DNA from: Pseudomonas costantinii
Lineage (GTDB): Bacteria > Pseudomonadota > Gammaproteobacteria > Pseudomonadales > Pseudomonadaceae
DNA length: 64,000 nt
Assembly: GCF_001870435.1 (NCBI RefSeq)
Contig: NZ_MDDR01000034.1
Location: forward strand, 496,001 to 560,000
Reading direction: 5' to 3'
A program made the translations under genes and the position numbers. The notes under the pieces were generated by a model. That model made no database searches. It saw only the letters and a program-made list of their open reading frames with translations, and was not told where the DNA came from. Positions 1-10,900 of this stretch are shown piece by piece (within the stretch, counting starts at the first letter, position 1; each line of letters starts with the position of its first letter).

Positions 1-1679
1 TTCAATATCGTCGCCGGGTCGGCCCGCTGTTGCTTGCGGTAGTCGCCGACATGACGAACGAACAGTGTCGCGCGCGTCACCAGGCTCTTGCCGAGCACTG
101 GCTTGCGATCCAACTCTTCCTTGATCCGTTGAAACTGCGCCTGGATAACCGCATCGGTGTAGCGCGTGCCGGTGGCCAAGTTGTCGATATAGATCGCCAC
201 CGCGCCGTCGAGGGCGCTGCGTCCATTGTCGATGGCCGTGGCAAACAGCTGCGCGCTGGCCTCGTCCTTGTTGTCCAAGGCCTGCTGGCGACTCTTCTGC
301 AGGTTGGTCAGGCGGATGTTGTAGTTACTGATGGTCTCGGCTACCAGGGCGGCCGACTGAATCAGGTTGCCCGCCGCTTCTTCACGTTGCTGGGCGATCA
401 GCGAGACGTTGCGCTTGAGCTCTTCGTTGACCAGCCCCAGCTCGGCCTGCAGCTTTGGGTCGACGCTGGTGGCGATGATGCTGTCCAGGCGCTTGGTCGG
501 GTCCTGGGCGTCGTCGATGGCGTCGGTCAGCGAGGCCAGGCGACCTTCTTTCTGCCACTGCGCAAACAGCTCCTTGTAACGCGAACGCGGCGCCGACAAC
601 GCGCCAATCGCCACGCGAAAGCCGGTGGTTTCATTGCTTTGCTCGGTGCCATCGGCTGCAAACAGCGGGTACTCGCGGCGCATGCCGGTAAACAGCGTGC
701 CCTCGCCTTCCAGGTAGTTGCCGCCCTTGACCACGAAGCCGCCGTAGGCGCCTTGGCGACGCCCGGCGTGCACCAGTTGGAAAGATTCCTGGACCATTTC
801 CGCCGCGTTACCGATCACGTCGAACATGCCGATCGGGTTGGGCAGCTTAGTGCCGATGGGCATCAGGCGTGCAGCCTGGCCGGTGCCGCCGGCGACTTGG
901 TTGAACACCGCGTAATCCGACAGCGGGCCGTCGCTGTCACTGCCTTCGACACGTCGGGGAAACAGGCGCCCTTCCAGCTCCTGGCGGCTCACCGCCTGGC
1001 CGCCGCGCGCGGCGTACTCCCACTCCACTTCAGTGGGCAAGCGCACAAAGCCCAGGCCACCGTCCTCCGCCGAAGAGCCACGACCGCTGACCGGCAGCAA
1101 GTCGCGGTGGTATTTCATCAGCCAGGCGCTGTACACCGCCGAGAAGCGCTCGGCTTCAAAGCGCGACAGTTTCACCTTGGGCAAACGCGCGGCCATCCCA
1201 GTCGGCGCATCGCACGCCGGGGCCGGCTCGCCGCTGGCCAACGACTGCGCCTGGGACATCACCTGGGCATATTGGCGCGCGGTCACTTCGTACTTGCCGA
1301 TGAAGTACAGCATCGGCTTGAGCGGGGTTTTGGCGTCGGTCTTCGGCATCAACGGCGCGATGACTTTGTTCCAGTCTTTGGGCAAGTCCTTGAGGGTGAA
1401 CTGGCCGTTGATAAAGTCGCGGCGGTAACCGGAAATAAACGACTGCTGATAGCCCGCCTCGCCTTCCGCGAACGGGTAGCCAAGGCTGATCTCGCGGTCA
1501 TCCAGGGTGCCCTGGGCCAACACGTAGGCGTAGCGGAACACCATGTTGCCTTCGCACGGCAACGGCAGGCTCACATCGCCGGGCAACGGTTTGGGGTTGT
1601 CGAGTTTGTCGCTCGCCTCGTCGGCCCAGGCCATCGAGGCCAGGCTCAGCGCTACACAGGCGCCCAGTAACTTATACAT
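1..1679 (-). CDS. tagR: TagR, formylglycine-generating-enzyme-like T6SS regulator (3' end cut by window)
   Basis: The reading frame starts at the ATG at 1679 and runs off the left edge; 559 codons are visible. A signal peptide opens the protein (MYKLLGACVALSLASMAWA), so it is periplasmic. The middle carries an FGE-sulfatase/SUMF1-like fold: LPTEVEWEYAARGG, then NPIGMFDVIGNAAEMVQES, VVKGGNYL and TTGFRVA are its usual landmarks. The C-terminal part is rich in Lys, Glu and Ala and looks coiled-coil. In P. aeruginosa TagR acts with TagQ, TagS and TagT upstream of PpkA in the threonine phosphorylation pathway. Here it overlaps the tagS stop by 8 nt and is the last gene of the leftward arm inside the window. 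A tagQ lipoprotein gene would be expected beyond base 1. The role is by homology and context. Confidence 0.9.
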   Translation of the reverse strand, partial: MYKLLGACVALSLASMAWADEASDKLDNPKPLPGDVSLPLPCEGNMVFRYAYVLAQGTLDDREISLGYPFAEGEAGYQQSFISGYRRDFINGQFTLKDLPKDWNKVIAPLMPKTDAKTPLKPMLYFIGKYEVTARQYAQVMSQAQSLASGEPAPACDAPTGMAARLPKVKLSRFEAERFSAVYSAWLMKYHRDLLPVSGRGSSAEDGGLGFVRLPTEVEWEYAARGGQAVSRQELEGRLFPRRVEGSDSDGPLSDYAVFNQVAGGTGQAARLMPIGTKLPNPIGMFDVIGNAAEMVQESFQLVHAGRRQGAYGGFVVKGGNYLEGEGTLFTGMRREYPLFAADGTEQSNETTGFRVAIGALSAPRSRYKELFAQWQKEGRLASLTDAIDDAQDPTKRLDSIIATSVDPKLQAELGLVNEELKRNVSLIAQQREEAAGNLIQSAALVAETISNYNIRLTNLQKSRQQALDNKDEASAQLFATAIDNGRSALDGAVAIYIDNLATGTRYTDAVIQAQFQRIKEELDRKPVLGKSLVTRATLFVRHVGDYRKQQRADPATIL

Positions 1680-2856
1680 CTCTGATTCCTTCAGAAGCCT
1701 GGATACGCGCCACACGCCAACCACCACAAGCCGCCGCCACGGCGCTGACGCCGAGGATTGCAACCAAGGCCAGGCCGTAGTGACGCGCCAGCAGATGGCT
1801 GGCGTACTCGCCGGCCACCTGCACAAATAATTGATTCAAACCCGCCTCGGCCAAGCCATACAGCCCGGCACTGAGTAAGGCGGCGATGCCCGCGCTGTAG
1901 AGCGCCTGCACCACCACAAACAGCAACAGCCCGCCGGTGGGAAAGCCCAACAGGCGCAACACCGACAATTCCCGGCGCTTGCGCGCCACAGCGGCCAAGG
2001 CCCCGGCGAAGATCGCCGCAAATGCCCCCGCTAAAGCCAGCCCGGCGATGATCCAGAACACGATCGACAGGTTGCGGCTCAACGACTGCACCTGGGCGAT
2101 GCTCAACGCCTGGGTCGACACCAACACATTCTGCCCGGCGAAATACACCCGCAGCGGTTCCACATCAGTGAGGTTGCGGGCATACAGGCGAAACGCCGGG
2201 TACACACGCTGTTCACTCACACCGACCGCTTCACCGTCCCAACCCAACGTCGGCACTGCGCGGCCATCACGGTAATCTTCCGCCGCTTCCAGCAGGCCCA
2301 AATCGGCAAACAACCCGTCACGCGCAAAGGCTTCCAACGGCAATACCGCCAACACCTGCAATCGCGTGCGCTGGGCTTCGACGCGCCCTGCTACCTGACG
2401 CGCAAAACTGGTTTCCAACCAATCTCCCGGCCTTGCCGCAAGCTTTTCGGCGGCGGTGTGGCTCAGCACAATCTGGTCCAAACCCTTGGGCATCGGCAAA
2501 CCACTCAGCAACGGGTCACCCGACGCGGTCGGCAGCATCTCCAAGGTCAGCGTGCCGACCTGCGCCGTGGCGGCAATCTGCCGCGTGCGCGGTACTGCAA
2601 ACGCTACATCGCTACGCAGGCCAAGCTGCTCGATAAATCCACTGCTAAATCGACCACCGCCCAACGGAATAATTTCACGGGTTGTGGGGTCGCTCTCCAA
2701 ACGTTCGGTCAAACTGTTAACCAGTCCAAACTTCAGGCCGAATAACACCAGCAGCGGCGCGATCACCGCCACTAGCGCCAGTACTGAACACGCCGACAGC
2801 CAGGCGTCGTTGCGGTAATCCTGCCAGGCCAGGGACGCCACCAAACCGATGCGCAT
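1672..2856 (-). CDS. tagS: TagS, FtsX-like permease of the T6SS TagST ABC transporter
   Basis: 394 residues with the MacB/FtsX layout. One membrane helix sits near the N terminus (about residues 18-42), followed by a periplasmic domain of about 220 residues and three helices in the last 130 residues. I start it at the ATG at 2856, which forms a TGATG overlap with the tagT stop and has GGGGAGG seven bases upstream; a GTG at 2862 would lie too close to that ribosome site. TagS pairs with the TagT ATPase in the inner membrane and is needed upstream of PpkA activation in the H1-T6SS of P. aeruginosa. Its partner genes lie directly on both sides. Confidence 0.88.
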   Translation of the reverse strand: MRIGLVASLAWQDYRNDAWLSACSVLALVAVIAPLLVLFGLKFGLVNSLTERLESDPTTREIIPLGGGRFSSGFIEQLGLRSDVAFAVPRTRQIAATAQVGTLTLEMLPTASGDPLLSGLPMPKGLDQIVLSHTAAEKLAARPGDWLETSFARQVAGRVEAQRTRLQVLAVLPLEAFARDGLFADLGLLEAAEDYRDGRAVPTLGWDGEAVGVSEQRVYPAFRLYARNLTDVEPLRVYFAGQNVLVSTQALSIAQVQSLSRNLSIVFWIIAGLALAGAFAAIFAGALAAVARKRRELSVLRLLGFPTGGLLLFVVVQALYSAGIAALLSAGLYGLAEAGLNQLFVQVAGEYASHLLARHYGLALVAILGVSAVAAACGGWRVARIQASEGIRDV

Positions 2857-3560
2857 CAGCACACCTCCCCGAGGGTCGCCGTGACGCCACCGTCGGTGTC
2901 GCGACGGCAGCTGATGCGCCGCACCTGCAAGCCACTGGCGCGCGCCAGCGGTTCGTCATGGGTGGCGATCACACAGGCCGCGCGGTATTCGCGGGCCTGG
3001 GCCAGCAGTGCCTGCATCACACGCTCAGCGTTAAGCGGATCAAGTGAAGCGGTCGGCTCATCCGCCAATACCAACTGCGGGGCATGGGCCAGGGCGCGGG
3101 CACAACTGACACGCTGGCGTTGGCCCACCGACAACGCGGCCGGCTTCTTGGCCAACTGATCGCTGATTTCCAATTGTTCGGCCAGCCGCATCACGCTGCC
3201 GTCATCCCTCAAGCCCAGCAGTTGCCGGGACAAGGCGATATTGCTGCGCACATCCAGAAAGCCCAGCAACCCACCGGTTTGCAACACATAACCCAGGTGC
3301 TGGCTACGCAACGCGGCCAAGCTGGATTGCTGATCGGCCCGCCACAGGCCCCCGATGTCCTGCTGATTGAATTCAAACTGCCCAACCTGATCCGGCGCCA
3401 ACACCAGCGCCAACAAATCCAGCAGCGTGCTTTTGCCGCAGCCGCTTGGCCCGACAATCGCCAATTGCTCGCCCGCATGCAGCGCCAGCGCCGGAATCAC
3501 CAGGCTATAGCGCTGGCTTCCGACGCCCCGGCTCTTGTGCACCGCGCTCAGGTTCAGCAT
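2856..3560 (-). CDS. tagT: TagT, ABC transporter ATP-binding protein of the T6SS regulatory module
   Basis: 234 residues, the size of a LolD/MacB-type ATPase. Walker A is GPSGCGKST at residues 37-45, the ABC signature is LSVGQ at 143-147, and Walker B LVLADE at 163-168 leads into PTASLDP. An H-loop follows in CVIATHDEPLA. The gene starts with ATG overlapping the ppkA stop by one base (TAATG) and is translationally coupled to tagS. With TagS it should form an inner-membrane ABC complex acting in the signalling pathway that turns on PpkA. What it moves, if anything, is not evident from sequence. Confidence 0.9.
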   Translation of the reverse strand: MLNLSAVHKSRGVGSQRYSLVIPALALHAGEQLAIVGPSGCGKSTLLDLLALVLAPDQVGQFEFNQQDIGGLWRADQQSSLAALRSQHLGYVLQTGGLLGFLDVRSNIALSRQLLGLRDDGSVMRLAEQLEISDQLAKKPAALSVGQRQRVSCARALAHAPQLVLADEPTASLDPLNAERVMQALLAQAREYRAACVIATHDEPLARASGLQVRRISCRRDTDGGVTATLGEVC

Positions 3561-6535
3561 TACGGCAGCGTCGACAACGGCACGCGGTACAACGCATCAC
3601 CCGGTTCGGCATCGCCGAAACGGACCCAGTTCGCCACGTCATTGTGGAAGGTTTCATAGAGGCGGATTTTCGAGTCCAGCTCGTCGATAAAATCTTCCTG
3701 CTCGGCGACGCTCAACGACAACCACAAATCCTGGGTCATGTTCAGGGACTTGCTGCGGTACGGCAGGCCTTCCAGGTACTCGCCGAGAATACCGCCGTCG
3801 GCCAGATTGCCGCCCTTGCGCAAGGCCTGCGGGTCGCGGCTCATATAGGCCGAGGCGCTGGCGATTTCCTGGAAGAAATCCTTGGGAGAGGTCTGGGTTT
3901 TGCGCGCGGCATCGACGATCAGTTTCAGCGATTGCTGCAGGTCGTTGAGCTGCAACTTGGTCAGCATCACGCACACCTGGAACGCGGGCAGCGCCGGGTT
4001 AGTGAGGTCGCGGTCGGCCGTCCAGGCGCTGACCAATTGCGGCGCCTGGCTCGCGGTTTTGCGGCCAAGGAAGTCCATGTGCATGGCGTAGCCGACCGCC
4101 GCGGATTTATCCGCCAGGCTTGGCGCGGCACTCAGCATCGGCACCGGCTGCGGCGTGTTGCTGCGCACCTGATGGACGAGGTTGGCGAACACCGTGCCGA
4201 TCTCATCGACACGCTCACCCAGCTTGTGCACATCGCCGCCCGGCACCGGCGTGTAGAGGTCGCCGATCTGCGGGTTGGCGTCGGCGGTGAGGATGCGGTA
4301 CTGGCTTTCGGCGCCGGCGTGGGTCTTCTTGCCCGCGTCGGTGCGCAGGTGCAGGGCGTAGATCTTGATCTGCTTGCCCAACGCGGCCTGGCGCACTTCG
4401 GCTTCGTTCATCTGGGTGGTGGCGAACGGATCGTTCTTGCGCAGCGCACCGGCATCGGTGACCAGCAGAATAATGCGCCCGCCGTAGCCGGACCAATCCA
4501 TGCCGTCCACCGCCTGCATCACCCCGGCAAACGCATCTTCGTTGAAGGAGTGGCTGGACACAGTGGAGGCTTTGACCTGGCGCGCCATATCGAGGAAACG
4601 TTGCGGGTCGCGACCTTGGTCCAGGGTGATCAGGGTCTTGGCGACATACTCAAGGCCGGGGGTTTTCTTGATGCTGTTGCGAAAACCCACCAGGCCGAAG
4701 CTGACGCTGTCCAACTCGCCGCGCTCGGCAATACGCGCTTGCAGCTCATGCACCACGTCACGGACTTGGTCGATGTAGGGCTGCATCGACACCGTGGTGT
4801 CCACCACCAGAACCACAGCGGTACGGAAGGCGTCGGTGCTGGCCGCTGGCGCAACCGACTTGGCGGCGTTGCTGCCCGGGTCGATGGAGGCGACATTCAG
4901 CAACTGCACCGGCTGGCCGTTTTCGTCGAAGCTCTCTTTGGAATCGAAAATCGGCAGCAGGTAAAACTGGTTTTGCGGCACCGCGCTGGCGGCCGGCTCC
5001 AGGGCCAGGACCTGGCCGTTGTCTTCGCTGTTTTTCTGCGCCTTGGCCAACACGCTCTTGGCGGCGGCAGGATCGGCCAGCAACTTTTCCACCTCGCTGG
5101 ATTGGCGCAGGAACATCACCGGCGCCCGACCCGAACGCTCGGTGAATTTGAGTACCAGGCTTTGCTTCCAGTCGCTGACTTGGGCTGCGGGCAGCCAACC
5201 GTCACTGCGGCCATCGGTGGCGGTGCCGACGCGCACCCAAGGGCTGCCGTCGACGTCTTTGCGTTGGTAAACGTAGAGCACGGAAAACGCCGGCAGGGCC
5301 TTGCCTGGGGCGCTGCCCGCATCGCTGGATAGCTTGGCGCCCGGCTTGCTCAGCACGCGCTGGAAAAGGGTTTTCTTACCGGCCATCAGCAAAGGCCGCT
5401 GACCGCCGTCCGCATCAGCCACCACCGGTTTCTGCTCGGGCGGCGATGACGTCGGCATCGGTGGTGTTTTAGGCACCACGGCCGCAGGCGGTTTCGCCGG
5501 CGCATCGCTGCTCAACCACCAGTAGCTCGCGCCGCCGATGGCCAGTGCAACCGCCACCGCAACAGCCGCCAAGGCCAACACCGGCCCACGGCGCTGTTCG
5601 CTGTGCTGCACCGGCGTCACTACCGGTTGGCGTACCGGCTGAGGTTTATCGGTCGGAATCTCAATCGATTCCGGCGTGATGCCCCCCAAATCAAAATTCA
5701 CCGGAATCGGCAGCCGCCGCACCAACGTGGCTTCCAGCGAATCCACTGGCAGTTGGTCCAACGCCCGCAGCAACGCCGCAGCATCCGGGAAACGCTCCGC
5801 CGGGTCCTTGGCCAATAGTTTGCGCAGCACATCCTGATAACGCCCGTGGTGCACCGGCAACTCCGGCAGCGGTTCGGTCAGGTGCGCCAGCGCCGTGGAA
5901 AGCGCATCGGTGCCGGTGTAAGGCAGCTTGCCAACCAGCATTTCGTACAGCACTACGCCCAATGCGTAGAGGTCCGCGCGGCCATCAATCTCCTGGCCGC
6001 GCGCCTGTTCCGGGCTCATGTAACTCGGCGTACCCACGGCAAAACCGGCCTGGGTGAATTGGGTGCGATCATCCAGCGACTTGGCGATGCCGAAGTCCGA
6101 CAACACCGCCGTACCGTCGGCGCGGAACAAAATGTTGGCCGGTTTGACGTCACGGTGCACCAGGCCTTGAGCGTGGGCATACCCGAGCGCCGAAGCAATC
6201 TGACGGATATACGTCAAGCCCTGTTCCGGTGTCAGGCCGCCAGCGATACGCTCCTTGAGCGTGCCATTGGGCAGGTACTCCATGGCCATGTAATACAGCT
6301 CACCGACATTGCCGATGTCATGGATAGTCACCGTGTGCGGGTGCGACAAGCGCGCCAGGGTCTTGCCTTCGCGCAGGAAGCGCTCGCAGAAACTCGGGTC
6401 AGCCGCCAACGCCGCGGCCATCACCTTCAACGCTACTTTGCGCTCCAGCGAGCGCTGGGTCGCCAGGTACACGCTGGCCATGGCGCCTTCGCCAATCTCG
6501 CCTTCGATGTCATAACCCGGAATCACAATGTTCAT
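3560..6535 (-). CDS. ppkA: PpkA, membrane serine/threonine kinase with C-terminal VWA domain
   Basis: 991 residues. The N-terminal Hanks-type kinase domain spans about residues 7-260: glycine loop GEIGEGAMASV, lysine K37, catalytic HRDVKPAN with HRD at 127-129, DFG at 147-149, then GTPSYMSPEQARG. A Pro-rich linker leads to one membrane helix at about 319-341. After a periplasmic stretch comes a von Willebrand A domain whose MIDAS-type motif is DTTVS beginning at D579, with Thr at the middle position of the usual DxSxS. In P. aeruginosa PpkA phosphorylates Fha1 and so promotes T6SS assembly. The gene overlaps pppA by 4 nt (ATGA), pairing the kinase with its opposing phosphatase. Confidence 0.95.
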   Translation of the reverse strand: MNIVIPGYDIEGEIGEGAMASVYLATQRSLERKVALKVMAAALAADPSFCERFLREGKTLARLSHPHTVTIHDIGNVGELYYMAMEYLPNGTLKERIAGGLTPEQGLTYIRQIASALGYAHAQGLVHRDVKPANILFRADGTAVLSDFGIAKSLDDRTQFTQAGFAVGTPSYMSPEQARGQEIDGRADLYALGVVLYEMLVGKLPYTGTDALSTALAHLTEPLPELPVHHGRYQDVLRKLLAKDPAERFPDAAALLRALDQLPVDSLEATLVRRLPIPVNFDLGGITPESIEIPTDKPQPVRQPVVTPVQHSEQRRGPVLALAAVAVAVALAIGGASYWWLSSDAPAKPPAAVVPKTPPMPTSSPPEQKPVVADADGGQRPLLMAGKKTLFQRVLSKPGAKLSSDAGSAPGKALPAFSVLYVYQRKDVDGSPWVRVGTATDGRSDGWLPAAQVSDWKQSLVLKFTERSGRAPVMFLRQSSEVEKLLADPAAAKSVLAKAQKNSEDNGQVLALEPAASAVPQNQFYLLPIFDSKESFDENGQPVQLLNVASIDPGSNAAKSVAPAASTDAFRTAVVLVVDTTVSMQPYIDQVRDVVHELQARIAERGELDSVSFGLVGFRNSIKKTPGLEYVAKTLITLDQGRDPQRFLDMARQVKASTVSSHSFNEDAFAGVMQAVDGMDWSGYGGRIILLVTDAGALRKNDPFATTQMNEAEVRQAALGKQIKIYALHLRTDAGKKTHAGAESQYRILTADANPQIGDLYTPVPGGDVHKLGERVDEIGTVFANLVHQVRSNTPQPVPMLSAAPSLADKSAAVGYAMHMDFLGRKTASQAPQLVSAWTADRDLTNPALPAFQVCVMLTKLQLNDLQQSLKLIVDAARKTQTSPKDFFQEIASASAYMSRDPQALRKGGNLADGGILGEYLEGLPYRSKSLNMTQDLWLSLSVAEQEDFIDELDSKIRLYETFHNDVANWVRFGDAEPGDALYRVPLSTLP

Positions 6536-7251
6536 GGTGAAACCTTCACAACAATGGCAGTGATGTTGTCCGGCGCGCCCCGGCTAAGCCCCAGGTGCAC
6601 CAGGCTGCGCACGATTTCATCCGGTGTGTCATGGCTGAGCACTTCACGGATTTCATGATCCTCGACGGTTTTGTTCAGGCCATCGCTGCACAGCAGGTAG
6701 CTGTCGCCAGGAGCGATCAGCAGGTCGACCACTGACAGTTCCAACTGGGCCTCCACGCCAATCGCACGGGTAACGATATTGGCGCGTGGGTGCACGCGGG
6801 CATCGGCTTCGCTGAGCAGGCCGCTGTCTTGCAGGTCCTGCACGTAGCTGTGATCACGGGAAATGCTCTCCAGCACGCCGCCGCGCAGGCGGTACAAACG
6901 ACTGTCTCCAGCCCACAAGCACACACCGCGCAAGCCGCGTGCGGCGAACACCACCACGGTGCTGCCCATCATGCTCACGCCACGGTGAGTGGTTTCTTCA
7001 CGCACGGCTGCGTTGATGCGGATCAGGTCATTGCGCAGCGCAGCCGAGTATTCATCAAGAGAACGACCCAGCGGCACACAGCGCAGGCTGTCGACGATCA
7101 GGCTGCTGACGTAGTCCCCCGCCGCATGCCCACCCATGCCGTCGGCCACCACCCACAGGCGGTTCTCCGGCAAGTCCAGGCACGCATCTTCATTGACTTG
7201 GCGGACCATGCCGACATGGCTTTTGCTCGCGGATTTGAACGTCGACCCCAT
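6532..7251 (-). CDS. pppA: PppA, PP2C-family phosphatase opposing PpkA
   Basis: 239 residues, a bacterial stand-alone PP2C (Stp1-like) domain. Metal-binding motifs are visible: VRQVNEDACL near the N terminus, VVADGMGGHAAGDYVS, LWAGDSRLYRLR, and LCSDGLNKTVED followed by GAPDNITAIVV near the C terminus. There is no signal peptide or membrane helix, so it is cytoplasmic. In the H1-T6SS, PppA dephosphorylates Fha and dampens secretion. The start is one base after the tagF stop, and the stop overlaps the ppkA start, so expression of the three is coupled. Confidence 0.95.
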   Translation of the reverse strand: MGSTFKSASKSHVGMVRQVNEDACLDLPENRLWVVADGMGGHAAGDYVSSLIVDSLRCVPLGRSLDEYSAALRNDLIRINAAVREETTHRGVSMMGSTVVVFAARGLRGVCLWAGDSRLYRLRGGVLESISRDHSYVQDLQDSGLLSEADARVHPRANIVTRAIGVEAQLELSVVDLLIAPGDSYLLCSDGLNKTVEDHEIREVLSHDTPDEIVRSLVHLGLSRGAPDNITAIVVKVSP

Positions 7252-7905
7252 CTACACCACACCTTCTTGTCCGAGCAAAAACTGCGCAAAATCGCTGACG
7301 GCAGGCAAACCCTGACACCGCAATAAACCGGGGGAAATACGTTCAGAACCACGGCCCCACCATAGGCTGGCGCCTTCACAGGCCTGTTCGGCGAGTGCGG
7401 TCATTCGAGTGTGAGGCACGGTGGCAGCCACCCGTTGCAAACCTGCAAAACGGCTGTCCACCGCACGCAGCTCACTGGCCGGGATGCCCAGGTTGTCGAG
7501 GCCATCGTTGAAACTTTCAAAGGTCGCGCCCGCATCCAGGGTGCTGAGCAACAGCTCTTCAGCCTGCTCGAACCAGGTGTCCGGCCCGCCGACCAGCGAC
7601 GCGGGATTGGTGTCGTGATCCAGCAACGTGACCACCGCCAGCGGGAAATAGCGCCCTACCCGATCAATGCTCGGCATCACCACGCCCGCCGCTGCGTCCG
7701 GCCCGCACACACCTGGCGCCAGCACAAAACGCCACAACGGGCTGACCAAGTACACGTTGAGCCAGCCAGCGCCCAGGCTGTTTTGGCTGGCAAGCAAACC
7801 CGCCGCCAGCCAGCTGTCCCACGGGCCGATAAAACTCTGGGGCAAGGCGCGGCTGACAAAGTCACCGCGGCTGGCCAACTTGCCGTAGAAACCCGGCGTG
7901 GTCAT
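7252..7905 (-). CDS. tagF: TagF, posttranslational repressor of T6SS (DUF2094)
   Basis: 217 residues. The N terminus (TTPGFYGKLASRGDFVSRAL) is the signature start of the TagF/DUF2094 family, followed by PWDSWLAAGL. TagF blocks H1-T6SS assembly independently of phosphorylation in P. aeruginosa. In some species it is fused to PppA; here the two are separate adjacent genes. The start overlaps the tssM stop by 4 nt (ATGA), and the stop abuts pppA. Confidence 0.93.
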   Translation of the reverse strand: MTTPGFYGKLASRGDFVSRALPQSFIGPWDSWLAAGLLASQNSLGAGWLNVYLVSPLWRFVLAPGVCGPDAAAGVVMPSIDRVGRYFPLAVVTLLDHDTNPASLVGGPDTWFEQAEELLLSTLDAGATFESFNDGLDNLGIPASELRAVDSRFAGLQRVAATVPHTRMTALAEQACEGASLWWGRGSERISPGLLRCQGLPAVSDFAQFLLGQEGVV

Positions 7906-10900
7906 AACCGCTCCGGCAGACTAAAGCCGCTGAGCACGCGGCTCTTGAACGGGTTGAAGGCGCTGTTGGCACGCAACTCGTAGGCGATACTCGCGCCATC
8001 GACCCGCAGACGCAGGTTGAAACGGTCCGGCGAGTTACCCGCGGTCAGGTCTGATTGCTCCAACAAGCGGAACCAGGCCCACGGGCCGTCCAGGGTTACA
8101 CCCGAGCGGCCGGTGGCCGACGGCGGCATGATGGAAATTCGCACCACGCCAATGCTGCCGGGGTTCGGCCATTGCATCGCCACCGGGCGGCTTGGACCGT
8201 GGTCGTAGCTCAATTGCTGGCCGTCGAGGTCGAGCAGGAACTGGGTAATCGTCGCGTCCATCGCCACCGGCTTGAGCTCGAAACGCACGATGGGCTGAGT
8301 GCCGCCTGCGCGGAAGAACGCATCACGAATCGCCGCCGCGCGCTGGAAGGTTTGCAGCACGCCCGGCGCAATCCCGAGCTTCTGCGCCGCGCCCGGCTGC
8401 CAGCGCCAGGTCGGTGTGGAGGTATCCACATAAGGCTGCAGGTATTTGCGGAAGTAGTTGTCCATCACCCCGCCCACCCCGAAGAACTGACCGAAGTCAT
8501 CCAGAGTGGCGTCCCGCGCACTGCCCGGCGACATCGGGTAACGCCCGGCCAGTGACTGGCGATACACGTTGACCACTTCGCTGACCCACGCCGCGTTCAG
8601 TTGGTTACGTACTCCACCCATCATGGTGTTGGTGGTGGAGTTGACCACCGACTTGACCATACCCTGCACCAGCGGCGGCTGGCGTTCGGCATTCAAACTG
8701 ACCCGCGTCGCCGCAGCAGACGCCTGGTTCTTCGCCTCGCCGAGCAAGGCGTCGCCACTGGCGCCAACCATGGCGCTGACCTGCACATACAGCGCATTCA
8801 TGTCCGACAGCAGGCCGTCGATGGCGGCCGGTTCGCCTTCATTCTTGCTGACGATGCTATTGAGTTCGGCAAAGTGCGCGGTCACCGGATCATCCGCCGC
8901 CTCCGGCTTGTTGGCCGTCTGTTGCTCCTGGCCGAGCAGGTTGCCCAAACGCTCCTTGAGCTTATCGACCCCCCCTTCCACCGGCACACCTTTGACGGCC
9001 AGCTGGCGTTCTTCAGCTTGCAGATCGGTTTCCTTGGCCACCGCCACCAGCAGTTTTTTCAGCGGCGAGGTCGGGCCGGAAATCACCCGCAGCACATCGG
9101 CGGCCTGGGCCACGCTGGTGATCGGCACAAAGTCGATATCCGCCAGTAACGCATCCCACTGGCGCTGGTAATCCTGGAAGTACAAGCGGCGCACATCCCC
9201 GGCCAGGCTGATCACGTTCTGTTGGTCAGCTTGTTCACGGCCCAATACCCATTGCTCTTCGGCAAGCGTGCCGGTCTGGTTCAGGCTGCTCAGCAGGAAC
9301 GCCTGGCGATAACCTTTGGCGGTGAAGAAGCCGCTCAACGGCTCACCCAACGGCTTGCCACTTTTGCGGCTGAACACCAGCGCAGCGTCACGCCCGGCGG
9401 CCTCGTTGATGCGGAAGTCCGCAATACCTTCGGGCAGTTTCTGGCGCTTGACCCGGTCATAGACGCGCTGGGCCACCGGCAGTTGTTGCAGTTGACGACG
9501 CAGGTCATCGATCAGCCGTGGGTCGAGACGCGCACTTGGCGGATGGCGCTCGAACAGCGCCTGCAAGTGCCCGGTCAACGCCTGGCGCTGATCGGCCGGT
9601 AGGTCGCGTGGCAGGTTGCGGTCCCAGTCCAGCGCGATCCACGCCTTGATGAAGTCCGGGTCGTAATGCTCGCTGTCGGCGAGCATCAGGTAGGCCTTGA
9701 GACCTTCGTAGAGGAAGTCGGAATTACCGCCACCGTGCAACTGCTCTTCGATGCGCGTCACCAGGCGTGGCGCGAACACGGCGATCAACAGCTTGCGGTA
9801 GACGCTGGCAGACTCGGCTTCGAGCATATCGCCTTGATACAGCCCCAGGCCTTCGGACCAACTTGGCGAATCACCCGCCAGGTTCTTCACCGCGTTGAGC
9901 AACGGCAGCACGGCGAGTACTTCGCGCTGTGCCGGGCTCAGGTTTTGTACGGTCTGGCCCAGCGGCGCAACCTTCTGATCGACCTGCGCGATATACGCCT
10001 GGTTGGCGCGGTAACTCACCCACCACAGGCTGCTGACCACCAGCACCACCGCCACGGTGGCCGCGAGCACACCGCGCGCGATCCACTTGCGCCGCCGCTC
10101 GACCTTGGGATTCACACCCACCAGCCCGCGCTCGGCAAACGCCACGGCGCTAAAGAGTTTTTCGATGAAGTAACTGCGCCCAGTGCCGCTCTGGCGTGCC
10201 AGGTGCTGGCGGTCCAGGTTCATGCTCTGGGCCATCGCACCGATCAAGCGATCGATCGGGCTGCCTTCTTGGGTGCCGCTGGTGAAATACACGCCGCGCA
10301 GCAACACGCGCTCTTCAAAGGCATTGGGTTTGAACACGCCTTCGAGGAAGCTTTGCAGGCAATCCTTCAATGCGCCGAACTGCTGGGGGAAGCCGTAGAT
10401 CAGGTCGCGCCGAGCCGGGTCGCGCTCCTGTTGCAGGCGTTCCACCAGGCGCTCGTTGAGGCGCTGTTCCAGGCCAGCGAATTCGCTTTGCAGATGCGCC
10501 AGCGGGCTGTCGCTATTTTTGCCATCGTCCAAGGCAAAGGTCATGCCCCACACCTGGGCGCGGTCTTCCTTACTCAGGTTGTCGAAGAACTCCATGAACC
10601 CCGGCACCAGGTCGAGCTTGGTCAACATCAGGTAGATCGGGAAACGCACGCCCAATTGGGTGTACAGCTCCTGGATGCGCAAGCGAATCGCCGCCGCATG
10701 GGCCGCGCGTTCCGCATCACTGCCCAGCAGCAAGTCCGAGAGGCTGATAGCAATGAACGCACCGTCGATCGGCCGACGCGAGCGTTGCTTTTTCAGCAGG
10801 TCAAGAAAGCCCAGCCACGCGGCTTTATCCACCGTGGAGTTGCTGTCTTGGGTGGTGTAGCGGCCAGCGGTGTCGAGCAATACCGCCTGATCGGTAAACC

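Noticed and set aside
30..1670. 546-codon plus-strand open frame
   Set aside because: It lies exactly opposite tagR, has no domain features, and is a product of high GC codon use.
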